This document shows positions 16,574-26,144 of a stretch of DNA of 64,000 bases, piece by piece (positions within the stretch are counted from its first letter, which is position 1; the number at the start of each line of letters is the position of its first letter). This DNA is from Echinicola strongylocentroti (lineage in GTDB: Bacteria > Bacteroidota > Bacteroidia > Cytophagales > Cyclobacteriaceae). The notes beneath the pieces are model-generated. The model was not told the DNA's origin. It did not search any database and saw nothing but the letters and a program-made list of their open reading frames with translations. The stretch is from contig NZ_CP030041.1 in NCBI RefSeq assembly GCF_003260975.1, positions 434,001 to 498,000 of the forward strand, written 5' to 3'. A program made the translations under genes and the position numbers.

Positions 16574-18937
16574 ATGAGAAAAGTCTATCTACTGTTTTTA
16601 ATCGTTTTTGGCACCATTTTAACTTCCAGTGGCCAAGAGTCTCCCCTTTCTGTGGAACAAATAATGCAAGACCCCAAATGGATGGGAACTTTCCCGTCAG
16701 ACATCCGCTGGGGAAAGGACAGCCAAACGATCTATTTCAATTATAATCCCGACAAAAATCCTGCTGACTCGCTTTACAAAATCAACCTTTCTTCCCCAGA
16801 AAAAATCCTTAAGGTGAGCAATGAAGAAAAAAAAGCCCTCATCCCTTCTCATGGGGATTTTAATAAAGAGAAAAACCTCAAGGTCTACACACGAAACGGA
16901 ACATTGTATCGCTACGACTTTCAGAAAAACAAAGAAGAGCGTCTCCTTGACCTCGGAAGTAGAATATCACAGCCTGAGTTTCTAAAAGATGAGGATTTGA
17001 TTGCCTTTCAGCTATCTAACAACATCTTCACCTACCAACTATCTACTGGCAAAATCAATAAACTCACCAATATTACCGATAAAGAAAAACCAAAGGACCA
17101 GCAGAAAAAACTATCCGAAAAAGACAATTGGTTAAAGAAAGAAAACCAGGAACTCCTCCAAGTAATCCAAGAACGCGAAAACAAAAAGGAAAAGAGCAAA
17201 GCCTATCGAGAAGCTACAAAAGATGTAGAAAAATTCACTTTCTATACCGAAAAGAAACGGCTGACAAACCTCAGGATTTCTCCCGACGCAAAATTCGTCA
17301 CCTTTAATTTAATCACCCCTTCAGAAGAACGGAAAAACACCTTTGTCCCTGATTACACAGACGTCACAGGATATACCACGGATCTTGACACCCGCCCAAA
17401 GGTAGGCGATGAAGCCTCCAAGGTGGAAATGGCCATTTATAACCTAGTAAAGGACACGGTCTATTATGTCCAAACGGACAAGCTCCCCGGCATCAAAGAC
17501 CTTCCAGACTATGTGGTAGATTATCCAGAAAAAGAATGGGAAGAAACCATTCGTCCGATCATTCCTTCAGGCCCCTATTTCTCTTCTGAGAGCAAAGCAG
17601 TGGTCAATATCCGTTCTACAGACAATAAAGACCGCTGGATCGCCCTGCTCCACTTGGAAGACGGGACGTTAAAATCGCTTGACAGACAGCGCGACGAGGC
17701 ATGGATAGCGGGCCCTGGCATAGGTTACAGTTTTGGAGGAGGTACTTTGGGCTGGCTTCCTGATGACAAGCATATTTACTTCCAGTCAGAAGCTACGGGA
17801 TATTCCCACCTTTATCTATACAATATCGAAAACGACCGTAAAATTGCCCTAACTGAAGGTGACTTTGAGGTCTTTTCTCCAGCGCTTTCACAGGATGCCA
17901 GGCATTGGTACCTGACCACCTCGGCTGTTCACCCTGGCGAGCGCCATTTTTACAAAATGCCCGTAATGGGTGGGGATTTGGAACAGCTTACCGCTAAAGA
18001 GGGCAATAACAAGGTCAGTCTATCACCTGATGAAAAACACTTGGCCATCTTGCACAGCTACAGTAACCAGCCTTGGGAACTATACCTTAAACCAAACAGG
18101 GATAAGACCATGGCGACCCAGCTTACCACAGGACAAAGTGATGCGTTCAAAACCTATGATTGGAAGGATCCTGAATTGATTCATTTTAAGGCGCAGGACG
18201 GTACAGAGGTGCCAGCTCGGCTCTATAAACCAAGTGGTACTGCTAAGAATGGTGCCGCGGTGATATTTGTCCACGGAGCAGGATACCTCCAAAATGCCCA
18301 TAAATGGTGGTCCAGTTATTTTCGTGAATACATGTTTCACAATTTACTGGCCGACTTGGGCTATACCGTTCTAGATATAGATTACCGAGGAAGTGCCGGA
18401 TACGGCCGGGATTGGCGAACGGGCATCTACCGTCACATGGGCGGCAAAGACCTTTCTGACCAAGTGGATGGAGCCCAATACTTGATCAATGAACTCAATA
18501 TTGATTCGGAAAAAATCGGCATTTATGGCGGCAGCTATGGTGGGTTCATCACACTGATGGCCTTATTTAACGAAGCTGACACCTTCACTTCAGGAGCTGC
18601 CTTGCGCTCAGTAACGGACTGGGCACATTATAACCACGGCTACACGTCCAATATCCTCAACGAACCGACCAATGACCCCATTGCCTATCGCAGGAGTTCG
18701 CCGATCTATTTTGCAGAAGGCTTGGAAGGTCACCTGCTTATCGCCCATGGCATGGTCGATGTGAATGTGCACTTTCAGGATGTAGTACGTCTTTCCCAGC
18801 GCTTGATCGAATTGGGAAAGGACAATTGGGAAATGGCCGTCTATCCAGTGGAAGATCATGGTTTTGTAGAGCCCAGCAGCTGGACAGATGAATACAAGCG
18901 TATCCTCAAACTGTTTAATGACACACTATTGGATTAG
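16574..18937 (+). CDS. Secreted S9-family prolyl oligopeptidase (DPP IV-like)
   Basis: A 787-residue exported serine peptidase: signal peptide at residues 1-21, a WD/PD40-like beta-propeller at about 25-520, then an alpha/beta-hydrolase domain. The catalytic triad is visible as Ser654 in GGSYGGF, Asp729 in HGMVDVNVHF and His762 in VEDHGF. Members cleave dipeptides or short oligopeptides from proline- or alanine-containing peptides in the periplasm. The propeller contains a Lys/Glu-rich insertion near residues 175-215 (KEKPKDQQKKLSEKD and following) that may form a coiled coil. It is a single gene with no obvious operon partner. Confidence 0.9.
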   Translation: MRKVYLLFLIVFGTILTSSGQESPLSVEQIMQDPKWMGTFPSDIRWGKDSQTIYFNYNPDKNPADSLYKINLSSPEKILKVSNEEKKALIPSHGDFNKEKNLKVYTRNGTLYRYDFQKNKEERLLDLGSRISQPEFLKDEDLIAFQLSNNIFTYQLSTGKINKLTNITDKEKPKDQQKKLSEKDNWLKKENQELLQVIQERENKKEKSKAYREATKDVEKFTFYTEKKRLTNLRISPDAKFVTFNLITPSEERKNTFVPDYTDVTGYTTDLDTRPKVGDEASKVEMAIYNLVKDTVYYVQTDKLPGIKDLPDYVVDYPEKEWEETIRPIIPSGPYFSSESKAVVNIRSTDNKDRWIALLHLEDGTLKSLDRQRDEAWIAGPGIGYSFGGGTLGWLPDDKHIYFQSEATGYSHLYLYNIENDRKIALTEGDFEVFSPALSQDARHWYLTTSAVHPGERHFYKMPVMGGDLEQLTAKEGNNKVSLSPDEKHLAILHSYSNQPWELYLKPNRDKTMATQLTTGQSDAFKTYDWKDPELIHFKAQDGTEVPARLYKPSGTAKNGAAVIFVHGAGYLQNAHKWWSSYFREYMFHNLLADLGYTVLDIDYRGSAGYGRDWRTGIYRHMGGKDLSDQVDGAQYLINELNIDSEKIGIYGGSYGGFITLMALFNEADTFTSGAALRSVTDWAHYNHGYTSNILNEPTNDPIAYRRSSPIYFAEGLEGHLLIAHGMVDVNVHFQDVVRLSQRLIELGKDNWEMAVYPVEDHGFVEPSSWTDEYKRILKLFNDTLLD

Positions 18938-19111
18938 TCAGACAAGGAAATCCTTGCCGAAGGAGGTCGGTGCTTGAGGGGGTATGGAAAGGTGCGATTT
19001 TTCACCTTAACCCTAGCCTGCAGCGTCGCCCTCCTTACCTAGCTGTCGAGCTACTTTATATTCACCCTATTCCTGATTTGTAAGCCGCCTGCATTTTTCC
19101 CAATTCACAAC

Positions 19112-20917
19112 TTAATCGATCACCACCATTTCCACTCGTCTGTTCTTCCCTCTTCCTTCAGAGGTATCATTATCCGCGATTGGCTCACTCCCGCCCAATC
19201 CACGAAGCATGATCCGCTCAAACTGGACACCATTATCCACCATATAATCCCTGATAGTAGCTGCACGTTCCATCGAAAGCTGTTTGTTAAGGGCAGCATT
19301 GCCGACATTATCAGTATGGCCTTCCAATCTGATTTTCTTGGATGGGTTCTCCTTCATAAAATCCACTAATTGATCGATATAGGTCAAGGAATTTTGATCG
19401 GCCAGTTCGGCTGTTCCTTTCATAAACAAAACCTCTTGTAAAACCAAGCTCGTTCCCTTATCAGCGGGAGTAAGCATCACCAATTCCTTTTCTCGCAAAT
19501 CAGCCACTAAAATCGTCTCTGGAAGGTAGTTTTCGGATGAGATGGTTACTTTAGCGGTGTTTTCCCGCAAAGGAAGTTCTTGGGCTCCTTTTAAGCCTTC
19601 TTCGACTCCTACTTTATCCCCGTTTATCTTCTTAAAAGTCACTTTAAAGGGAATTTCAGCATTGGTGTTTTTATCCAAGGCACTGACCTTGATCAGCGTA
19701 TTGAGCTGGGGCGCTTCTGTCACCGCTTCCTGGACTTCCGCCCCTTCCTTCACCAATTCTTCTTCCGCTATCCTTTCTTCTGCCAGCTCTTCTTGAGCCC
19801 TTTCCTGAACCACTTCTGCTACCTGCTCTTGCGCCTCTTCAGTAGCAAAAGGTACATTTTCTTCCTCTTCCGGCAAGGCGGTCACTTCTGAGACCGTTTC
19901 TTCCACAGAAGCCTCTCTGGTCACATCGGCCGTGCTGGCTGGACTAGAGGTGTTATCACTTAAGGGAAAACTGGCTGCCAGGAAGCGTTCATCTTCTGCA
20001 GGGATGACTTCCTCCAAAACGATTTCTTCCTTCCTTCTCATCAAAATATCACCATAGCCCTCACTGTTTTGGGTAGTGGTCACAAATGCTGTATAGGGGC
20101 TGTTGGGATCGATAAAATAGGAGAGTTCTACCCCTCTGGAGTTAATATCATCTTTTAGTATTTTGGGCTGGCTCCATCGCTCCCAAGAATCATCGAGTCG
20201 CTGTGAATAATAGATGTCCCTGCCTTCGCCTGTGCCGTGTCCATTGGAAGAAAAATAGAGCACTTGTTTGTCATTGGATAAAAAAGGCGTCATTTCCTGC
20301 TCATAGCTATTGACATCCGCACCGATGTTCTTTGGCACTGACCACTTCCCCTCAGATTGCTTAAAACTCACATAAATATCTTCATTCCCAAAGGTCCCAT
20401 ACGTATTCATGGACATGATCAGTATCTCTCCTGAGGGATGGAGCCGGGCGCTAAAACTTTTACCATTATTTTTAAAACTGCCAAAATCCAGCTGGTATTC
20501 GTATTTCCAGTCTGTCTCGCCCGTGCGGCGGTAAAGGTGGATGCCATGGGGTTTCTTCTTACCATCATGATACACCAACGCCGTATTATCATCTGGAAAC
20601 CCAATGAACAGGTCGTAGCCCGTGGTGCTCAAACTGGCCACGGGTTTAGCTTCTTGCCATTGGTTAAAATCATCTTTTTTGCTGTACCACACATCCCCAT
20701 AGTCCCTACTTCCTCCAGTATTGTCCGGATGAAAGGCCACGCTGAGGAACAGTTCTTCCCGCGAGGAAAGCACAGGCTGCTGCTCATCATAGGGGGTATT
20801 GACCTGCTTGAGGGCATAGACCCCTTGAGCAAAAGATGGTGTAAATGCACAAAAAGCAAGCACTGGAACCGTGCTTGCTTTTAGAAATGTTGATGTAAGT
20901 TTTTCTACTAAGTTCAT
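19112..20917 (-). CDS. OmpA-family protein with PD40 propeller domain
   Basis: A 601-residue exported protein. Residues 1-30 form a signal peptide, and residues 35-290 contain PD40/WD-like repeats (LSNDKQVLYFSSNGHGTGEGRDIYYS is one clear unit). Then comes a Glu/Ala-rich linker (about 300-400), and the last 110 residues are an OmpA peptidoglycan-binding domain with LEGHTDNVGN and the final RGKNRRVEMV. Such proteins tie the outer membrane to peptidoglycan; the propeller probably binds other envelope proteins. It starts one base after the stop of the deoxyhypusine-synthase-like gene, so the two are co-transcribed although no functional link is evident. Confidence 0.88.
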   Translation of the reverse strand: MNLVEKLTSTFLKASTVPVLAFCAFTPSFAQGVYALKQVNTPYDEQQPVLSSREELFLSVAFHPDNTGGSRDYGDVWYSKKDDFNQWQEAKPVASLSTTGYDLFIGFPDDNTALVYHDGKKKPHGIHLYRRTGETDWKYEYQLDFGSFKNNGKSFSARLHPSGEILIMSMNTYGTFGNEDIYVSFKQSEGKWSVPKNIGADVNSYEQEMTPFLSNDKQVLYFSSNGHGTGEGRDIYYSQRLDDSWERWSQPKILKDDINSRGVELSYFIDPNSPYTAFVTTTQNSEGYGDILMRRKEEIVLEEVIPAEDERFLAASFPLSDNTSSPASTADVTREASVEETVSEVTALPEEEENVPFATEEAQEQVAEVVQERAQEELAEERIAEEELVKEGAEVQEAVTEAPQLNTLIKVSALDKNTNAEIPFKVTFKKINGDKVGVEEGLKGAQELPLRENTAKVTISSENYLPETILVADLREKELVMLTPADKGTSLVLQEVLFMKGTAELADQNSLTYIDQLVDFMKENPSKKIRLEGHTDNVGNAALNKQLSMERAATIRDYMVDNGVQFERIMLRGLGGSEPIADNDTSEGRGKNRRVEMVVID

Positions 20918-20918
20918 T

Positions 20919-21893
20919 TTATTGGTCTAATACAATCGCAAATACTAATGGCGCCACAATGGTCGCATCAGATTCGATGATGTATTTTGGTGTGTCGATC
21001 CCCAGTTTTCCCCAAGTGATTTTCTCATTGGGCACGGCTCCTGAATAAGAACCATACGAGGTAGTCGAGTCAGAAATCTGGCAGAAATAGCCCCAAAGCG
21101 GGACATTATTTCGCTGCAAATCCTGATGAAGCATCGGCACCACACAGATCGGAAAATCTCCTGCGATACCTCCTCCTACTTGGAAGAAGCCAACAGTGCT
21201 GTCTTCCTTGGCATTTTCAGTATACCACTCCGCCAAATACATCATGTACTGAATACCGGTCTTAACGGTATGGAAATTTTTCACATCACCAGTGATCACA
21301 TGCCCTGCAAACATATTGCCCAGTGTAGAATCTTCCCATCCCGGTACGATAATCGGAAGGTTCTTTTTGGCTGCTTCAAGCAACCAACTGTTTTTAGGAT
21401 CGATCTGATAATGTTCTTCCAGCTTGCCAGAAAGCAGGATCTTGTAGAAAAACTCATGGGGGAAATAGCTTTCGCCAGCACGGTCGGCTTTCACCCATTC
21501 CTCCAAAATGACATCTTCTATCCTCCTCATCGCTTCCATTTCTGGAATACAGGTATCAGTCACCCTGTTCATGTGTCTGTCTAGCAAATCCTGTTCCTCT
21601 TCTGGAGAAAGCTGGCGATAATGCGGCACTCTTTCATAATAATCGTGCGCCACCAGGTTAAAAACGTCTTCTTCGAGGTTTGCTCCAGTACAGGTGATGA
21701 TCTGCACCTTGTCCTGACGGATCATCTCGGCAAGTGAAATCCCCAATTCCGCAGTGGACATGGCACCGGCCAGGGTCACCATCATTTTTCCGTTATTGTC
21801 CAAATGGGCCTTGTAGCCTTCTGCTGCATCGATCAAAGCGGCAGCGTTAAAATGTCTGTAGTGATGTTTGAGAAATGCTGTTATTTTCATCAA
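20919..21893 (-). CDS. Deoxyhypusine synthase family protein
   Basis: A 324-residue NAD-binding enzyme of the deoxyhypusine synthase family. The catalytic lysine is Lys296 in PNEKITWGKLG, matching the WGK motif of the eukaryotic enzyme; TCTGANLEEDVFNL near residue 68 and GGGIAGDFP near 237 are nucleotide-binding segments. Bacteria lack eIF5A, so the physiological reaction is unlikely to be hypusine formation. Some bacterial relatives transfer the aminobutyl group of spermidine to putrescine, giving homospermidine. The ATG at 21893 gives MMKITAF, and the family start could be the second Met. It is co-transcribed with the OmpA/PD40 gene. Confidence 0.85.
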   Translation of the reverse strand: MMKITAFLKHHYRHFNAAALIDAAEGYKAHLDNNGKMMVTLAGAMSTAELGISLAEMIRQDKVQIITCTGANLEEDVFNLVAHDYYERVPHYRQLSPEEEQDLLDRHMNRVTDTCIPEMEAMRRIEDVILEEWVKADRAGESYFPHEFFYKILLSGKLEEHYQIDPKNSWLLEAAKKNLPIIVPGWEDSTLGNMFAGHVITGDVKNFHTVKTGIQYMMYLAEWYTENAKEDSTVGFFQVGGGIAGDFPICVVPMLHQDLQRNNVPLWGYFCQISDSTTSYGSYSGAVPNEKITWGKLGIDTPKYIIESDATIVAPLVFAIVLDQ

Positions 21894-21939
21894 GAATAAT
21901 GTTTACGTCCTCACTAAAATTACTGATATTATCTGATAC

Positions 21940-21967
21940 AAAAAAAGCCCGGAACGCCCGGGCTTTT
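21940..21967 (-). terminator. Intrinsic terminator, bidirectional
   Basis: AAAAGCCCGG at 21943-21952 pairs perfectly with CCGGGCTTTT at 21958-21967 around a five-base loop. Read on the minus strand the stem is followed by seven T, so it can end transcription of the OmpH-like gene (22154-22795). The T-run on the plus strand is shorter. Confidence 0.8.
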
Positions 21968-21980
21968 GATATTTGTCAAC

Positions 21981-22135
21981 ACGGTTTATGCATTAGGAGA
22001 CGTCATCACCTGTCCCTATAGCTACGCCCACATCTCCATACTAAAACGAAGTGGCTGACTCTATCCACCGCGACAGATCAGGTCGCAATACCTGTGCTCC
22101 GTGGCGTAGATAGGCTAATGCATATTCCGGGTTCA
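21981..22135. repeat. Dispersed intergenic repeat, family R1, copy B (about 155 bp)
   Basis: The left end is ACGGTTTATGCATTAGGAGA and the right end is GCTAATGCATATTCCGGGTT, an imperfect inverted pair like copy A. The stretch before the right end (AATACCTGTG, then CGTGGCGTAGATAGGCTAAT at the end) is shared with the copy at 60748-60834. Confidence 0.8.
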
Positions 22136-22153
22136 ATGTCCCCTTAGGGTTGA

Positions 22154-22795
22154 TCATTCACCTTCCACAGCAGTACTGTCATTTTTTGACTGGGTAGAAG
22201 CTGCTGTATCTCCTGCCTTATAGGCTTCATTTAGGCCTTTGGTTACATCTTCTGTCACGTCCAAGGCTTCATGGGCATACCATACGCCACCACCCCGAGT
22301 ATAGCTCAAGACAACTTCCAAGCCATTTTCGTCAGCATAGCCTTTCATAAATTCCTGAATCTTATCGTATACCTTATTGTACAGATTGGTTTCATCAGCC
22401 GAAAGTTCCTGCATAAGGTTATTCCTGTACGTGCGTAGGTTTTGTTCCTTTTTCATCAGATCTTCCTGCTTTGCCCTGGACTGATTGGGTGTCATGTTTT
22501 GCGCAGATTGCTGAAAATTGGCCACTTCCTGCTCGAAACCCTGTGCCCTATTCGCCAATTCACCTTCATAGCGCTTACCTTTTTCGGAAATTTCTTCAGA
22601 CTTATCTTTAAAAAACTGATAGTTGTTGATCACGCTATCGGTATTGACATAAGCAATTTTCACTTCGCTCATGTCGATCGTGCTACCGCTTGATTGGCCA
22701 GTAGTGGTTGAAGTAGATTGGTTCCCTTGATTACAGCTGGTCAGTACCACCGCTGCCATTCCTAAAATGCCTAATGCTTTGCTAAATTTTCTCAC
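22154..22795 (-). CDS. OmpH/Skp-family periplasmic chaperone, lipoprotein form
   Basis: A 213-residue protein with a lipoprotein signal (VVLTSC, Cys21) and a Ser/Thr-rich spacer. It then has the OmpH domain starting KIAYVNTDSVINNY, a long charged coiled coil (about residues 65-145) and a C-terminal beta segment (LEVVLSYTRGGGVWYA). Skp-like proteins form trimers that hold unfolded outer-membrane proteins. The lipid anchor and the acidic low-complexity tail (TQSKNDSTAVEGE) differ from soluble E. coli Skp, but lipid-anchored forms are common in Bacteroidota. Transcription probably stops at the hairpin near 21950. Confidence 0.88.
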   Translation of the reverse strand: MRKFSKALGILGMAAVVLTSCNQGNQSTSTTTGQSSGSTIDMSEVKIAYVNTDSVINNYQFFKDKSEEISEKGKRYEGELANRAQGFEQEVANFQQSAQNMTPNQSRAKQEDLMKKEQNLRTYRNNLMQELSADETNLYNKVYDKIQEFMKGYADENGLEVVLSYTRGGGVWYAHEALDVTEDVTKGLNEAYKAGDTAASTQSKNDSTAVEGE

Positions 22796-22925
22796 TTTTC
22801 TTGTTTATTATTTCAACTTGCCGCAAATATAAACAAAGTTCGCATTCTACAAATTGTTATTTCGGTTATTGATTATTTGTTCATCTTGTATATTGCAAAT
22901 GACCATAACATTATAGGTATGGGGA

Positions 22926-23828
22926 TCAAAAGAATAGCTCCTGCGCCAATCGGTAGGTATTGGCATGCGCTTCGATGATATGGCTGATCTTTTCGGAGTA
23001 TCCTCCTCCCATACAGCACATCAAGGGAATTTGGTTTTGATGTGCCAATTCCAAGACAATCCGGTCGCGCTCCTTGCATCCCTCAATGGATAAGCCCAAC
23101 CTTCCCAGCTTGTCAGTAGCCAATACATCCACACCGCATTGATAAATAATAAAATCCGGCGCTACCTGGTCTATCAAGGGAAGTAAGTTTTTTTTCAAGG
23201 TTGTCATGTAGAACTCATCCCCCACTTTGTCGGGCAAAGGAACATCCAAATCCGAGTTTTCTTTTTGCAAGGGGTAGTTGGCAGCTCCATGCATGCTAAA
23301 GGTAAAGACCTCTCCTACCTCTTGGAAGATTTCTGCGGTGCCATTGCCTTGATGAACATCCAGGTCCACGACAAGCACTTTTTGGGCAAGTTGGTTTTTT
23401 ATCAGGTAATTAGCTGAAATACCTATATCGTTCAGCAAACAAAACCCCTCCCCTCTGTCCGAAAATGCGTGGTGGGTTCCTCCAGCGATGTTCATGGCTA
23501 TTCCATGCTCTAATGCAAACAAGCACGCCTTCACAGAACCATCCATGATGTGGACTTCCCTTTCTACCAGAGAAGAGCTCAAGGGAAAGCCTGTTTTCCT
23601 TATCTCGGATTTGGTAAGTGATAGCTGGGTAAGCTTGTCCAGGTAACTGCCATGGTGAGGACCACGGATCCAGTCCATTTCCAAAAAACTGGGCTCAAAC
23701 AGGTTTTCGGACAAAATGGTACCTTCATAAAGCAGCTGCTCGGGCAATAAATCATACTTTTCCATGGGAAAGCGATGTCCAGCAGGTAATGGGTGGGCGT
23801 ATTTGGAAGACCAAGCTATCTTTAACAT
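22926..23828 (-). CDS. Histone-deacetylase-family amidohydrolase
   Basis: A zinc-dependent deacetylase-like enzyme of about 300 residues from the ATG at 23828 (a TTG three codons upstream is less likely). The HDAC pattern is clear: GGTHHAFSDRGEGFCLLND holds the catalytic His pair and DLDVHQGNGT holds the zinc Asp and His. CGVDVLATDKLGRLGLS has the second zinc Asp region, and GGGYS lies near the end. Bacterial members act on acetylated polyamines, acetoin-related compounds or small amides rather than histones; the substrate here is unknown. It is followed by an acidic conserved gene upstream on the same strand. Confidence 0.9.
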   Translation of the reverse strand: MLKIAWSSKYAHPLPAGHRFPMEKYDLLPEQLLYEGTILSENLFEPSFLEMDWIRGPHHGSYLDKLTQLSLTKSEIRKTGFPLSSSLVEREVHIMDGSVKACLFALEHGIAMNIAGGTHHAFSDRGEGFCLLNDIGISANYLIKNQLAQKVLVVDLDVHQGNGTAEIFQEVGEVFTFSMHGAANYPLQKENSDLDVPLPDKVGDEFYMTTLKKNLLPLIDQVAPDFIIYQCGVDVLATDKLGRLGLSIEGCKERDRIVLELAHQNQIPLMCCMGGGYSEKISHIIEAHANTYRLAQELFF

Positions 23829-23901
23829 AGCGGACAAAATAAAACCGTTTGCTGGGTTTCAACAAACGGTTTGGTCAAATAGTTTTCTAAAATCGCAAAG
23901 A

Positions 23902-24459
23902 TCATTCTTCAATATCCTCTGACTGAAACGAATACATCGTATCATCCAGCTTGATAGTATCATCGTTAAATTCCTTTATAAACTTACTGATCACGGTATC
24001 ATCGATATGGTCCACATGCAGGGCCACATCCACGCCCATCCCAAAGTCGTGATTGGTATCGATATCGATAAACTCCTGCACTTTCACGGCCTCTTCTTCT
24101 TCCAGATCCATGATGATCTCTGTAATAAACCACCCAATTTCCTCTTCATCATTATCCAACGGTTTGAGGTTTCCGTTTTCGTCCTCCTCATAATGAATCC
24201 CCTTAAAATCAGGAAATTTCTGTGCGGCCTTATGCTCGGCCAACTCATAAATTTCGCTGGAATGATGGAGTCGTAGTGTATAGAGTGCTGCATCATATAT
24301 TACCTCTCTACCCTCAAACATTCCTATAAAGTAAAAGTTAACAAACTCGTCGTTATTTCCATCTGATGGAATCACTTTATAAGCCTTTCCAGAAGCTCTC
24401 AACTCTTCTTTTAGGGCCTTGATCGTCTCGGGTTTAAACCCATCATTTTTGTATAACAT
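23902..24459 (-). CDS. Conserved acidic protein, 185 residues
   Basis: No family recognised with certainty. A soluble, strongly acidic protein (many Glu/Asp, tail SEDIEE) with no signal peptide. The N-terminal part is alpha/beta with FVNFYFIGMFEGREVIYDAA near residue 40; the middle has EEDENGNLKPLDNDEEE; the C-terminal half has VDVALHVDHIDDTVI. It resembles uncharacterised cytosolic proteins common in Cytophagales. It lies about 70 bases before the HDAC-like gene on the same strand, so the two may be co-transcribed. Confidence 0.65.
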   Translation of the reverse strand: MLYKNDGFKPETIKALKEELRASGKAYKVIPSDGNNDEFVNFYFIGMFEGREVIYDAALYTLRLHHSSEIYELAEHKAAQKFPDFKGIHYEEDENGNLKPLDNDEEEIGWFITEIIMDLEEEEAVKVQEFIDIDTNHDFGMGVDVALHVDHIDDTVISKFIKEFNDDTIKLDDTMYSFQSEDIEE

Positions 24460-24643
24460 ATCTATTTCAAAAGGGTGTATTAACTAATAATCTCATTAAA
24501 ATGATATAAAAATGCACATCCTGAACTGTACCTATTTGCAACCAACCTTTTATAAGTAATTAAATTACAATTAATTACAATAAAAAAAAATGATTGCACA
24601 AAAAATTCAGAATATCATCTTATACCTACAATTACCTACCGGA

Positions 24644-25015
24644 TCACCTGTCATTATCCAATAATGACACGCCAAAAATGGCATTGATAATGGACAGAAT
24701 AAAGCTAAACAGCAACGCCCACCAAAAACCTTCCACCACAAATCCAGGTATGATCTCTGCTGCAAATAAAATGATGAGCGCATTGATCACTAACAAAAAC
24801 AAGCCCAAAGTGACAATGGTTATTGGAATGGTCAGGATGATCAAGATAGGCTTAATCGTATAGTTTAATAAGCTGATGACCACAGCGATCAGCACCCCTA
24901 TCCAAAAATCCTCTACATAGACTCCGGGAAGCAGATAACCTGTGATAAGCACGGCTAAACCCGCCACTATCAGCTGGATAAGTATCCTACCCCAATTATT
25001 GCCTTCTTTGCTCAT
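24644..25015 (-). CDS. Phage-holin-family (PF04020-type) small membrane protein
   Basis: A 123-residue, very hydrophobic protein with four predicted membrane helices and the family pattern GYLLPGVYVEDFWIGVLIAV, LLNYTIKPILIILTIPI and IIPGFVVEGFWWALLFS, two internally similar halves. Such proteins are widespread in non-phage chromosomal contexts (YvlD-like) and are linked to envelope stress in some bacteria; a lytic role is not implied. The gene stands alone. Confidence 0.82.
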   Translation of the reverse strand: MSKEGNNWGRILIQLIVAGLAVLITGYLLPGVYVEDFWIGVLIAVVISLLNYTIKPILIILTIPITIVTLGLFLLVINALIILFAAEIIPGFVVEGFWWALLFSFILSIINAIFGVSLLDNDR

Positions 25016-25164
25016 AGTTCAATGATTTATGATTAAACATAAATGTTTGTGCATAATACCAGTTTAAAAAGGTTTATACAATAAAAATTTAATCAAAAAC
25101 CATGAATTATATCATGTTTAACAAAATTTATCGACACATGCACAAATTTTACGATTTAAGAAAT

Positions 25165-25172
25165 TATCTTTG
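25165..25172 (+). promoter_or_regulatory. Candidate -7 element for the desaturase gene
   Basis: TATCTTTG matches the Bacteroidota -7 consensus TAnnTTTG exactly and lies 27 bases before the GTG start of the desaturase. No strong TTTG at the -33 position was found, so this is a partial match. Confidence 0.4.
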
Positions 25173-25198
25173 TATTCTTCAATCAACAAAAAATTCAA

Positions 25199-25948
25199 GT
25201 GATATTAATAGTATTCTTCCTTCTTCACTGGTATTTCTCGCTGTTTTGCCAGAGTTTCTTTCTGCACAGATACGCAGCACATCAGATGTTCATCATGAAC
25301 AAATTCTGGGAAAAGTTCTTCTACTTTTTCACGTGGGCATGTCAAGGCAGTTCATACCTGTCCCCCAGGGCTTACGCCATTCTTCATAGAATGCACCACG
25401 CCTATAGTGACACGCCAAAAGACCCACACAGTCCCCATCATACAGAAAACCTCTTCACCATGATGTGGAAAACCAAAAACATCTACAACGAATATTTCAG
25501 CTTTAGGTTAAAACCTGAAGAAAGGTTCTCCAAAGATGTACCTGATTGGAATAAGTTTGACCTTATGGCTGACAGTATGTTTGTCCGAGTGGCTTGGGGC
25601 CTGCTATATGTCGCCATCTATGTTCTTAGTATCACCGTATTCGAATTGCCAGGCACACATTGGTGGATGTACTTCCTGTTACCTATCCACTTCCTGATGG
25701 GCCCCGTTCATGGGGCTATCGTCAACTGGAGCGGACACAAATACGGTTATGCTAACTTCGACAATAACGACCAATCCAAAAATAGCTTGCTAATGGATGT
25801 GCTTATGCTTGGTGAATTGTTCCAAAACAACCACCACAAGCTACCAAACCGGCCAAACTTTGCGGTAAAATGGTATGAGTTTGACCCTACCTATCCTGTG
25901 GTAAAGCTCCTTCATTTTACACGAATTATAAAGCTGAGAACTACCTAA
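25199..25948 (+). CDS. Membrane fatty acid (acyl-CoA) desaturase
   Basis: A 249-residue di-iron membrane desaturase. The His boxes are HRYAAH (about residues 23-28), HRMHH (about 63-67) and NNHHKLPN (about 210-217); an additional HGAIVNWSGHKYG matches stearoyl-CoA Delta-9 type enzymes. About four membrane helices surround them. It introduces a double bond into saturated acyl chains, adjusting membrane fluidity in the cold. The reading starts at a GTG at 25199 with a short N-terminus compared with most relatives. A clear terminator follows. Confidence 0.88.
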   Translation: MILIVFFLLHWYFSLFCQSFFLHRYAAHQMFIMNKFWEKFFYFFTWACQGSSYLSPRAYAILHRMHHAYSDTPKDPHSPHHTENLFTMMWKTKNIYNEYFSFRLKPEERFSKDVPDWNKFDLMADSMFVRVAWGLLYVAIYVLSITVFELPGTHWWMYFLLPIHFLMGPVHGAIVNWSGHKYGYANFDNNDQSKNSLLMDVLMLGELFQNNHHKLPNRPNFAVKWYEFDPTYPVVKLLHFTRIIKLRTT

Positions 25949-25978
25949 TAATAGTCAAGACATTTTAATTTATTTGAA

Positions 25979-26010
25979 AAGGACTGCTCTGATAAAGCAG
26001 TCCTTTTTTT
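25979..26010 (+). terminator. Intrinsic terminator after the desaturase
   Basis: AAGGACTGCT (25979-25988) pairs with AGCAGTCCTT (25996-26005) around a seven-base loop and runs straight into a T-tract, about 30 bases after the desaturase stop. Confidence 0.9.
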
Positions 26011-26144
26011 GTTATCCATAAAATGGAAACCATAATTATCACAATGGCCGATCCGTATTGGATAATCTCTTTAACCCGGATTTTAGGGCTTTCGGTGACT
26101 TACTTCTATCTATAGTATTCCATATAGGTCTAAACAACTCAGTT

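Noticed and set aside
24644..25015. Prophage holin
   Set aside because: The family name is historical; no other phage gene is present nearby.
26065..26100. Possible fifth R1 repeat (TTTAACCCGGATTTTAGGGC)
   Set aside because: Only about ten bases match an R1 end and no interior block is shared.
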